NCBI GenBank assembly: GCA_043721915.1
Contig: JAYSPV010000136.1
Location: 1-20,993, forward strand
Source: UBA668 sp043721915
GTDB lineage: Bacteria; Actinomycetota; Acidimicrobiia; Acidimicrobiales; Ilumatobacteraceae
Reading direction: 5' to 3'
DNA: 20,993 nucleotides
Made by a program: the position numbers and the translations under genes. Below, one piece after another: positions 7,527 through 13,847 of the stretch. Each line of letters opens with the position of its first letter. Positions within the stretch are counted from its first letter, which is position 1. The notes below the pieces were generated by a model. That model saw only the letters and a program-made list of their open reading frames with translations, searched no databases and was not told where the DNA came from.

Positions 7527-8135
7527 ATGACTGCCAAAGCCCCCACCCGCGAACGCATCCTCGATGCCGCCACCGACCTGTTCGGCGTGCGCGGTGTCGA
7601 GGCCGTGTCGCTGGACGTGATCGCAGCCGAGGTGGGGGTGGCGAAGCAGACGTTGCTCTACTGGTTCGCCTCGAAGGACGATCTGGTGCAGGCCGTGCTG
7701 GTGGAGGCGGCCACGCAATTGGGCGTGGCGATCGAGGCGGCGATTCGGGCTTCCAGCGACGATCCGCTCGACCGCATCGAGAACGTCGTGCGCGCGGTGT
7801 TCCGCCCAGCCGTCCGGCGGCCTGCGCTGCTGGGCCTGATCCGTGAAGTCAGCCGCCTGTCGCCGACGGTGGGCGAGCGATTCCATGCAGCGCTCAGCCC
7901 GCTGGTGGATCGAGCCGTGGTGTACCTGCAGAAGGAGATGGACCGCGGTCGCCTGCGCAGCGGTGACCCACGCCTGATCGCCGCCCTTTGCTATGCGACG
8001 GTGACAGGCATCGCGACGGAGCCCGAAGTGCTTCGCGCCGTCGGCTGGTCGCCCACCACCACCGACCTTCGTCGTCTACGCACCGAGCTACTCGCCTTCC
8101 TGAGAGCCGCCCTCGCTCCAACGCAACTGTTGTGA
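7527..8135 (+). CDS. TetR-family transcriptional regulator
   Basis: A 202-residue TetR regulator. The N-terminal HTH domain is classical: RERILDAATDLFGVRGVEAVSLDVIAAEVGVAKQTLLYWFASKDDL spans residues about 7-52 (shown only in part: TRERILDAATDLFGVRG, then VGVAKQTLLYWFASKDDL). The C-terminal ligand-binding domain (about 60-202) is helical and not diagnostic. The ATG at 7527 is chosen because the family's N-terminus begins a few residues before RERIL; an in-frame ATG at 7485 lies inside the operator and is less likely. It is divergent from the acyl-reductase operon across a perfect palindrome, so it probably represses that operon and itself. An acyl-CoA, fatty aldehyde or similar ligand would fit the neighbours, but that is inference. 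The stop is followed after 1 nt by the hairpin at 8137. Confidence 0.92.
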   Translation: MTAKAPTRERILDAATDLFGVRGVEAVSLDVIAAEVGVAKQTLLYWFASKDDLVQAVLVEAATQLGVAIEAAIRASSDDPLDRIENVVRAVFRPAVRRPALLGLIREVSRLSPTVGERFHAALSPLVDRAVVYLQKEMDRGRLRSGDPRLIAALCYATVTGIATEPEVLRAVGWSPTTTDLRRLRTELLAFLRAALAPTQLL

Positions 8136-8136
8136 C

Positions 8137-8190
8137 CGCAACTGGGGCGCCCCAGAAGCGTACGTAGCGATCTGGGGCGCCCCAGTTGCG
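8137..8190. terminator. Hairpin C with TACGTAGCGA loop between convergent genes; probable bidirectional terminator
   Basis: Bases 8137-8156 and 8171-8190 are perfect 20-bp inverted repeats around a 14-nt loop that holds TACGTAGCGA (8161-8170). Each arm contains CTGGGGCGCCCCAG, itself a perfect palindrome, so the arms are also direct repeats and can fold as two small hairpins instead of one long one. It begins 1 nt after the tetR stop and ends 39 bp before the stop of the convergent DUF1905 gene. No U-tract follows. The stem is unrelated to the elements at 163 and 1167, but the loop decamer is the same. Confidence 0.85.
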
Positions 8191-8229
8191 CGCCGCAAGT
8201 AACCTTCGGCGGGCCTTGGAGCCAATCAT

Positions 8230-8538
8230 CTAGGGGAAGTCGACGAGCTCGAGGTGAACTCGTGCGGCGCTGGCGTCGGACAATGACTCGGCTTTGCGGA
8301 CCGGGGCCTTGACCGGGAGGATGAACGACTGCTGCTCCTTCGAGGGGAAGATGGACGTCGTCCAAGTCGTGCGGCCGATGGTGACGTTCACCCGCACGGA
8401 CCCGAAGCCACGGGTGGCATTTGTCGTGAGGTCGTCGATCTCGTCGGTGAGGTCGAACGGCAGCGTGATGAAGTGCCACGACGCCGTGCCGTCGCCCTGC
8501 CACTTCCACAGCGGTGCGGTGAACTCGAACGCGGTCAC
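8230..8538 (-). CDS. DUF1905-family small protein
   Basis: A 102-residue protein starting at a GTG (8538) that overlaps the stop of the M20 hydrolase as GTGA (8535-8538). The sequence fits DUF1905: FEFTAPLWKW at the start, SWHFITLPFDLTDEIDDL in the middle, GFGSVRVNVTIGRTTW, SIFPSKEQQSFILPVKAPVRK and a closing VHLELVDFP. The family is a small beta-barrel-like domain of unknown function, often fused to or near YdeI/OmpD-associated domains. The open frame continues far upstream, but that part is antisense shadow over the hydrolase. It is co-transcribed and probably translationally coupled with the hydrolase; no functional link is known to me. Confidence 0.85.
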   Translation of the reverse strand: MTAFEFTAPLWKWQGDGTASWHFITLPFDLTDEIDDLTTNATRGFGSVRVNVTIGRTTWTTSIFPSKEQQSFILPVKAPVRKAESLSDASAARVHLELVDFP

Positions 8539-9779
8539 GCCGGGTTGAGGGCTTCCATGACGGCCATGTGGAAGGCGGTGAGACCCATCGTCAGGTGCTC
8601 GTCGCTGGTGTCTTCCTCCTTGGTGTGCGAGAGGCCGGCGATCGAGGAGGTGAAGACCATCGCGGTGGGCACTACCCGCGCCATCTCCGATGCGTCGTGA
8701 AGCGCGCCGCTGGGCAGTTCGAACTCGTGGCCCTCCACGGCCTTGACCGCACGACGTACGGAGTCGACGAGCGTGGCATCGAAGATCATCGGCGGAATGC
8801 GGAAGATGTGCTCCATCTCCACGGTGCAGCCTTCGGCTGCGGCGCCGGCCTGCGCCGCAGCCTTGGCCTCGGCGTACATCGCACTCAGCGAGTCCGCAGA
8901 GATGTGGCGCATGTCCATCGTGCAGGTCGTGGTGCCGGCGACGGCGGTGACAACGCCCGGCCAGCACGACACGCTGCCGACCGTCGTGACGCCCCCGTGA
9001 CGGGTGCCGATATCGGCGAGCTCCAAGGCGAAGCGGCTCATCGCTCGCAGCGAATCGCGGCGCATGCCCATCGGCATCGTGCCGGCGTGCGCCGCCTGCC
9101 CGTTGAACACCAGCCGCTCGCGTTCGATGCCGTAGGTGCCGGTGACCACGCCGATGCCGAGGCCCTCGTGCTCGAGGATCGGCCCCTGCTCGATGTGCAG
9201 CTCCAGGTAGGCCACCACGTTGTCGAGTCGTGTACGGCACCCGTCGATCGCATCGAGCGATACCCCGTGCTCGGCCACCACGTCGGGCAGCGCAAGACCG
9301 TTGCGGTCCTTCAGCTCGCGCAGGATCTCGATGTCGAGCGTGCCGACCACAGCGGCGGAGCCGAACAGGCTGCGGCTGAAGCGGGCCCCCTCCTCGTCGG
9401 CCCAATCGACCAAGGCGAACGATCGCTGCGGGGGAGTGGGTGCGGCTGCCAGCGAGCGCAGTACCTCCAGCCCGCCGATCACGCCGAGCGCCCCGTCGAG
9501 CCATCCACCCGCCGGCACCGAGTCGAGGTGTGAGCCGACGACTACCGTCTCGGCGGTCTGTCCCTTGAGGTACGCCCACAGGTTGCCGGCCTCGTCCTGT
9601 TCCACCTCGACCGGCAGTGTGGAGAGCTCCTCGCGCAGCATCGCGCGGGCCTCGGCCCACTCAGGGGTCCAACACAGCCGCCGTGAACCAGCAGGCCCGC
9701 CGGTGCGTGCTGCCAGTTCGCGCAGGTCGCGGATGGCACGCTGGGCGTCGAATTCGGTGGCGTTGTCGAGTGCAGTCAC
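8535..9779 (-). CDS. M20-family Zn-dependent hydrolase (N-carbamoyl-L-amino acid hydrolase / allantoate amidohydrolase type)
   Basis: A 414-residue amidohydrolase of the AllC/HyuC/beta-ureidopropionase group of peptidase family M20, which cleaves N-carbamoyl groups in cytosolic purine, pyrimidine or hydantoin breakdown. Bimetal-site motifs are all present: GSHLDSVPAGGWLDG (H84, D95), DEEGARF (E129/E130), LHIEQGP (H195) and GLSHTKEED (H385). The dimerisation-lid signature AHAGTMPMGMRRDS is also present. Length is normal for the family. The start is a GTG with a TAACCT hexamer 7 nt upstream, suggesting a leaderless transcript. No hydantoinase, allantoinase or uptake gene is adjacent, so the exact substrate is open. 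Confidence 0.9.
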   Translation of the reverse strand: MTALDNATEFDAQRAIRDLRELAARTGGPAGSRRLCWTPEWAEARAMLREELSTLPVEVEQDEAGNLWAYLKGQTAETVVVGSHLDSVPAGGWLDGALGVIGGLEVLRSLAAAPTPPQRSFALVDWADEEGARFSRSLFGSAAVVGTLDIEILRELKDRNGLALPDVVAEHGVSLDAIDGCRTRLDNVVAYLELHIEQGPILEHEGLGIGVVTGTYGIERERLVFNGQAAHAGTMPMGMRRDSLRAMSRFALELADIGTRHGGVTTVGSVSCWPGVVTAVAGTTTCTMDMRHISADSLSAMYAEAKAAAQAGAAAEGCTVEMEHIFRIPPMIFDATLVDSVRRAVKAVEGHEFELPSGALHDASEMARVVPTAMVFTSSIAGLSHTKEEDTSDEHLTMGLTAFHMAVMEALNPA

Positions 9780-9836
9780 GGTTCCGAGGTTAGTGCCCGA
9801 CCATCAGCGACTTGCAGGGTCGCAGTTGTATCCGGC

Positions 9837-9892
9837 GGGTCACGTCTTTCGGACGCGATCGCAACCACGTTCGCGTCCGAAAGAAGTGAACC
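9837..9892. terminator. Hairpin D, probable terminator after ddl
   Basis: Bases 9837-9858 and 9871-9892 form a 22-bp inverted repeat with two mismatches around a 12-nt loop; the inner 14 pairs are perfect (core CTTTCGGACGCGA). It lies 37 bp beyond the ddl stop on the minus strand and 58 bp upstream of the hydrolase start, so its simplest role is to end ddl transcription. Its loop (9859-9870) does not carry the TACGTAGCGA decamer. The rest of the 149-bp gap holds only the putative hydrolase -10 box. Confidence 0.75.
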
Positions 9893-9928
9893 AACAGTGA
9901 GAGGTGGCGTCGGATACGGAGCGGGCGC

Positions 9929-11047
9929 TCAGGAAGTGACGGAGTGGGCCGTGTTGCGCCGACGGCGGCCGTGACGCTCGATGGCCAGCTGCACCAGTTC
10001 GTCGATCAGGTCGCTGTAGCCGAGGCCGCTGGCCACCCACAGCTTCGGGTACATCGAGATCGGGGTGAAGCCCGGCATCGTGTTGATCTCGTTGAGCAGG
10101 AAACCACGGCCGTCCTCCTCGAAGAAGAAATCGACTCGGGACAGCCCTTCGCAGCGCAACGCCGTGAACGACCGCAGTGCGAGCGCCTGCACCTCGGCGG
10201 TCTGCTCGGGCGTCAGCGGCGCAGGGATGAGCGACTGGGAGCCGTCGTCCACGTACTTGTCGGCATAGTCGTAGAACTCCGCGCCGGGCACGATCTCGCC
10301 GGGCAGGCTGGCACGGGGCTCGAGGTTGCCGAGCACGGCGACTTCGATCTCGCGGCCGACGATGGCCTCCTCGACCACGATCCACTCGTCGTAGCTGAGG
10401 GCGACCTCGATCGCCTGGCGCATCTCGTCGATGGATCTCGCCTTGCTGACGCCGATCGACGAGCCCATGTTGGCGGGCTTCACGAACACCGGCAGACCGA
10501 GCTCGTCGGCAATGCGGGCGGGGGTGCCGGGAGTGATCTCATCGGCGCGCAGCGCGACATAGCGCGCTTGCGGGATGCCATTGACGGCAGCGACCTGCTT
10601 GGCCATTGCCTTGTCCATCGCGACCGCCGAGCCGAGCACGCCGCTGCCGACGTAGGGCAGGTTCGCCAGCTCGAGCATGCCTTGCACGGTGCCGTCTTCT
10701 CCGAGCGGACCATGGAGCAGCGGCACCACCACGGTGAGGCCCGGGCTCGAGGATGTGATCGCGAGGGTGGGTTCGATCACGTCGCCGTCGGCATCCAGCC
10801 GGCCGGGAAGTGCCTCCGGGCCGGCGGCCAGCGCGGCGGCGGCAGCTGAGGCGACGGACCACCGTCCGTCGCGGGCGATGCCGATCGGGGTGATCCGGTA
10901 CTTCGACGCATCGGCTGCCTTCAGCACGTGCGCGGCGGTCGTGCAACTGACGTCGTGCTCGGCCGACTGGCCTCCGAAGATGACGATCAGGTTGATGCGG
11001 TCGTCGTCGGGTGCACCGTGTCGTGAGGGGGAAGCGTCGGCAGCCAT
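9929..11047 (-). CDS. ddl: D-alanine--D-alanine ligase
   Basis: A 372-residue ATP-grasp ligase making D-Ala-D-Ala for peptidoglycan in the cytosol. Visible motifs: FGGQSAEHDVS (E30, substrate binding), PLLHGPLGEDGTVQGMLE, YVGSGVLGSAVAMDKAMAK, FVKPANMGSSIGVSKA and RVDFFFEEDGRGFLLNEINT, whose acidic residues and Asn bind magnesium. The omega-loop FYDYADKY has the tyrosine typical of D-Ala-D-Ala ligases rather than the changes of VanA-type D-lactate ligases. The start at 11047 is 20 bp from the divergent murF start. A TACCGT hexamer sits 8 nt before the ATG, suggesting leaderless or near-leaderless transcription. Confidence 0.96.
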   Translation of the reverse strand: MAADASPSRHGAPDDDRINLIVIFGGQSAEHDVSCTTAAHVLKAADASKYRITPIGIARDGRWSVASAAAAALAAGPEALPGRLDADGDVIEPTLAITSSSPGLTVVVPLLHGPLGEDGTVQGMLELANLPYVGSGVLGSAVAMDKAMAKQVAAVNGIPQARYVALRADEITPGTPARIADELGLPVFVKPANMGSSIGVSKARSIDEMRQAIEVALSYDEWIVVEEAIVGREIEVAVLGNLEPRASLPGEIVPGAEFYDYADKYVDDGSQSLIPAPLTPEQTAEVQALALRSFTALRCEGLSRVDFFFEEDGRGFLLNEINTMPGFTPISMYPKLWVASGLGYSDLIDELVQLAIERHGRRRRNTAHSVTS

Positions 11048-11067
11048 GCGGCCCGACGGTACCTTGT

Positions 11068-12378
11068 ATGACGATGCGATTCAGAGCGGAAACCGTGGCG
11101 GTGGCGACCCGAGGCCTTCTGCACGGCGCAGATGTGGAGATCGATGGGGTGTCATTCGACTCACGGTCGATCCGACCCGGCCAGTTGTTCGTGCCCCTGG
11201 TGGCCGATCGTGATGGTCACGAGTTCATCCCCGACGCGCTCGCACGCGGGGCGGCCGCGTACCTGACGTCGCAACGGCCTGTGACTGCCGCGAGCAGCGC
11301 ACCGGCGATCGAGGTGCCCGACACGCTGCGCGCGCTGATGGCCTTGGCCACCGCCGAGCGGTCGCATGTCGCCGGGCCGGTGATCGGCATCACCGGCTCG
11401 GTCGGCAAGACCTCTACCAAGGATCTGGCGTGGGCAGCCCTCGCTGCCAGCAGGCGCACGTGGGCCAACGAACGCAGCTTCAACAACGAACAGGGCTTGC
11501 CGACGACGCTGCTGAACACGCCGCAGGGCACCGAAGTTCTGATGCTGGAGATGGGCATGCGCGGCTTCGGACAGATCACCGAGCTCTGTGCCATTGCGCG
11601 GCCGACGATCGGAGTTGTGACCCGTGTTGCCGAGGCGCACAGCGAACTGGTCGGCGGCATCGAAGGAGTTGCCCGGGCGAAAGGCGAGCTGATCGCAGCG
11701 CTGCCCGCCGGCGGTGTCGCGATCCTCAACGGCGACGATCCGCGGGTGCGGGCAATGAGTGAGATCGGCGCCGCAACGGTGGTGCTGTACGGGGAGGCGC
11801 CCGACTCGGCGGTGCGGCTCGGCGACGTACGCCTCGACGAGTTGGCCCGGGCGAGCTTCCGGCTCGACACGCCCTGGGGCGGGTGCGAGGTGCGGCTGGG
11901 CATCAGCGGCCGGCACATGGCCCACAACGCCGCGGCTGCGCTGGCGTGCGTCGGCGCAGTCGGTGGCGATCTTCTGGCGGGAGCGGAGGCCCTCGCCGGT
12001 GTCGGGCTCACCGCGATGAGGATGGACGTCCAACGCACCGCCGCCGGCGCACTCGTCCTCAACGACAGCTACAACGCCAACCCGACCAGCGTCCGCGCAG
12101 CGCTCGATGCGCTCGCGGCGTTGCCGGCTCAGCGCCGGGTCGCCGTGCTCGGGTTGATGGCCGAGATCTCCGACGCGCGGGCAGAGCACGCGGCGATCGT
12201 CGGCTATGCGCATGCGCTGGGCATCGAGGTGATGGTCGTGGGCACCGATCTCTACGGTGTCGTACCCACCGATGATCCGGTGGCCGCGCTCGGCTCACTC
12301 GCCGGCGGAGATGCCGTGCTCGTCAAAGCTAGCCGTGTGGTCGGGCTGGAGCGGGTTGCGGCTGCCCTCCTCGGCTGA
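11068..12378 (+). CDS. murF: UDP-N-acetylmuramoyl-tripeptide--D-alanyl-D-alanine ligase
   Basis: A 436-residue Mur ligase that joins D-Ala-D-Ala to UDP-MurNAc-tripeptide. The N-terminal substrate domain has FDSRSIRPGQLFVPL (about 30-44). The ATP-binding loop is GITGSVGKTSTKD (107-119, K114), followed by NNEQGLPTTLLNT, the EMGMRGFGQI block (second E/H site), an NGDDPRV strand and the MurF C-terminal signature LNDSYNANPTSVRAALDAL. It ends in the typical VLVKASRVVGLERV. The ATG at 11068 has no Shine-Dalgarno sequence; the in-frame ATG at 11074 lies 8 nt after a TACCTT hexamer, mirroring the ddl promoter, and may be the real leaderless start. The last 84 bp overlap the 3' end of the convergent transporter gene. 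Confidence 0.95.
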   Translation: MTMRFRAETVAVATRGLLHGADVEIDGVSFDSRSIRPGQLFVPLVADRDGHEFIPDALARGAAAYLTSQRPVTAASSAPAIEVPDTLRALMALATAERSHVAGPVIGITGSVGKTSTKDLAWAALAASRRTWANERSFNNEQGLPTTLLNTPQGTEVLMLEMGMRGFGQITELCAIARPTIGVVTRVAEAHSELVGGIEGVARAKGELIAALPAGGVAILNGDDPRVRAMSEIGAATVVLYGEAPDSAVRLGDVRLDELARASFRLDTPWGGCEVRLGISGRHMAHNAAAALACVGAVGGDLLAGAEALAGVGLTAMRMDVQRTAAGALVLNDSYNANPTSVRAALDALAALPAQRRVAVLGLMAEISDARAEHAAIVGYAHALGIEVMVVGTDLYGVVPTDDPVAALGSLAGGDAVLVKASRVVGLERVAAALLG

Positions 12379-13617
12379 GCGATCCAGACGGCGCAGATCG
12401 CACCACCAGCCGAGGAACACGGCCCACAGCGCGCCGCCGAGCAGCACCCAGCGTGCGCCGACTGCGTCGATCACCGGAGCGAACAGCAGGTTGCCCAGTG
12501 GCACCGTGCCGCCGAACGCCATGAACCACAGGCTCATCACACGGCCGCGCTCGTGGTCGGCGAGCCGGCTCTGCAGCACCGTGTTCATCGAGGTGGTGGT
12601 GGCGAAGTAGGCAAACCCGAGCAGTGGCGCCACGGCGAAGGCGCCGATCGGTTCCCGCACGACCGCAAAGGCGGCGAGTGCGAGCGCGAAGGCGAAGAAG
12701 CCGTAGCGAATGAGCGTCCGTTTGTCCCAGTGGACGAAGACGGTGCCGATGGCCAACCCACCGAAGCAGGCGCCGAAGCCCCATGTTGCGTACAGCCACT
12801 CGTACGTCGTGGAGTTCTTCTCGACGCCGAAGTTGAGCCGTACCACGGCGGCGAAGAGTCCGACGTAGGGCAACGAGATGAGCGAGAACGTGAACAGCGT
12901 GTTGAGCAGTCGCCAGACCGCGGGGTCGCTACGCGCGATGTCGAGGCCGGCCGTCAACTGCCGCCAACCCTGTGCGTGGTCCACCTTCGGTGGCTTCGGT
13001 ACTGGTGTGCGCAGCAGTGCCCCGATCACGAACAGGTAGGTGACCGCGTTGATCAGGAAGATCGTCGAGATCGACACGCCTGCGGACCGAAGCACGGCGA
13101 CGATGATCGGGCCGATCACGCGCGAGCCGTTGATCATCGCCGAGTTGAGCGAGACGGAGCCGGCAAGGTCCTCACGACTGACCAACGTCGGCAGCATCGC
13201 GGACCACGCCGGAGCATTGAGCGCATTGCCGACCCCGACGCCCAGCGCCACCAGGAAGATCGCCCAGATCGGAGCATCGGTGGCAGCAAGTGGAGCCAGC
13301 AGCGCGGAGAAGGTGAGCTGCACCAACTGCATCGCCATCAGCCACTTGCGGCGATCGAAGCGATCGGCGATGACGCCGGCGGGGATCGACAGGAACAGCA
13401 GCGGCCCGAGCTGGGCGAAGACCATCACGCCGACGATCGACGCGCTGTCGGTGCGATCGAGCACGTAGAGCGGCAGCACCACGTTCTGCATCCAGGTGCC
13501 GACGCTCGACGAGAACGATGCCGTCCACATCCGCCGGAACAACGGATACGACAGGGCAGCGCGTGCGCTGCCTGGCGTGTGACTGTGTTGGTGAGGTTCG
13601 GTGGTGGTGCTCGTCAT
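12295..13617 (-). CDS. MFS transporter (DHA/enterobactin-exporter-like)
   Basis: A 440-residue multi-pass membrane protein of the major facilitator superfamily. Helices are evident, for example VVLPLYVL, IVGVMVFAQLGPLLFLSIPAGVIADRFDRRKWL (quoted in parts: LLFLSIPAGVIADRFDRRKW carries the loop 2-3 motif G-x-x-x-D-R-x-x-R/K), IWAIFLVALGVGVGNAL and WVLLGGALWAVFLGWW. The NALNAPAW and LNSAMINGSRVIGPII stretches resemble drug and siderophore exporters of the EntS/DHA3 type. The substrate is unknown. The ATG at 13617 follows an 8-bp inverted repeat; an upstream in-frame ATG at 13659 would run through that operator and is rejected. The soluble C-terminal tail (about 28 codons) is antisense to the murF end. 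Confidence 0.9.
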   Translation of the reverse strand: MTSTTTEPHQHSHTPGSARAALSYPLFRRMWTASFSSSVGTWMQNVVLPLYVLDRTDSASIVGVMVFAQLGPLLFLSIPAGVIADRFDRRKWLMAMQLVQLTFSALLAPLAATDAPIWAIFLVALGVGVGNALNAPAWSAMLPTLVSREDLAGSVSLNSAMINGSRVIGPIIVAVLRSAGVSISTIFLINAVTYLFVIGALLRTPVPKPPKVDHAQGWRQLTAGLDIARSDPAVWRLLNTLFTFSLISLPYVGLFAAVVRLNFGVEKNSTTYEWLYATWGFGACFGGLAIGTVFVHWDKRTLIRYGFFAFALALAAFAVVREPIGAFAVAPLLGFAYFATTTSMNTVLQSRLADHERGRVMSLWFMAFGGTVPLGNLLFAPVIDAVGARWVLLGGALWAVFLGWWCDLRRLDRSAEEGSRNPLQPDHTASFDEHGISAGE

Positions 13618-13635
13618 CTTGACCCGTGGGTCAAG
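13618..13635. promoter_or_regulatory. Inverted repeat touching the MFS start codon, possible operator
   Basis: CTTGACCC and GGGTCAAG are perfect 8-bp inverted repeats separated by 2 bp, directly abutting the transporter ATG (minus strand). A TAGTCT hexamer immediately upstream on the minus strand (overlapping 13634-13639) could be its -10 box, which would place the repeat across the start of transcription, a typical repressor site. A second small dyad (GTTGCG/CGCAAC, 13643-13648 and 13655-13660) lies just beyond. No regulator gene is adjacent, so the binding protein is unknown. Confidence 0.5.
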
Positions 13636-13671
13636 ACTAAGGGTTGCGGTCCCGCGCAACGGGATCGTGCG

Positions 13672-13687
13672 GTGTCACACTTGACAC
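13672..13687. promoter_or_regulatory. Inverted repeat abutting the zinc-ribbon gene start
   Basis: GTGTCA and TGACAC are 6-bp inverted repeats spaced by 4 bp, ending exactly at the ATG of the small zinc-ribbon gene. If that gene is leaderless, the repeat would cover its -10 region (CACACT lies 6 nt before the ATG, a weak match). It could equally be chance. Confidence 0.35.
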
Positions 13688-13837
13688 ATGACGACTTCCG
13701 ACGCGCCTGCTGCCGCCGATCGCTGTGCCCGTTACGGCACCTACCCGGAGTGCCCGCTGTGCGGTGGCTCGCTGCACCCCGAGCATGCCCACTTCAAGTG
13801 CGGCGCGTGCGGCTGGCGCGACAGCTGCTGTGACTGA
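13688..13837 (+). CDS. Small zinc-ribbon protein, 49 residues
   Basis: A short open frame from ATG 13688 to TGA 13837. It has paired cysteine knuckles C22-x2-C25 (CPLCGG) and C38-x2-C41 (CGACGW), then RDSCC with C47 and C48 before the final Asp. The spacing is that of a treble-clef or zinc-ribbon fold, and the GWRDSCC ending looks conserved rather than random. It sits 10 bp before the crotonase ATG, so the two are probably co-transcribed, and 70 bp from the divergent transporter. I cannot assign a function. Small zinc ribbons commonly bind nucleic acid or a partner protein. Confidence 0.7.
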   Translation: MTTSDAPAAADRCARYGTYPECPLCGGSLHPEHAHFKCGACGWRDSCCD

Positions 13838-13847
13838 AGCAGGATCG

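Noticed and set aside
9929..11047. VanA-type D-Ala-D-Lac ligase (glycopeptide resistance)
   Set aside because: The omega-loop has the FYDYADKY tyrosine of ordinary Ddl, and no vanH or vanX neighbours are present.
13618..13659. MFS start at 13659
   Set aside because: It would add 14 residues coded across the inverted repeat and probable promoter; the ATG at 13617 suits the family better.
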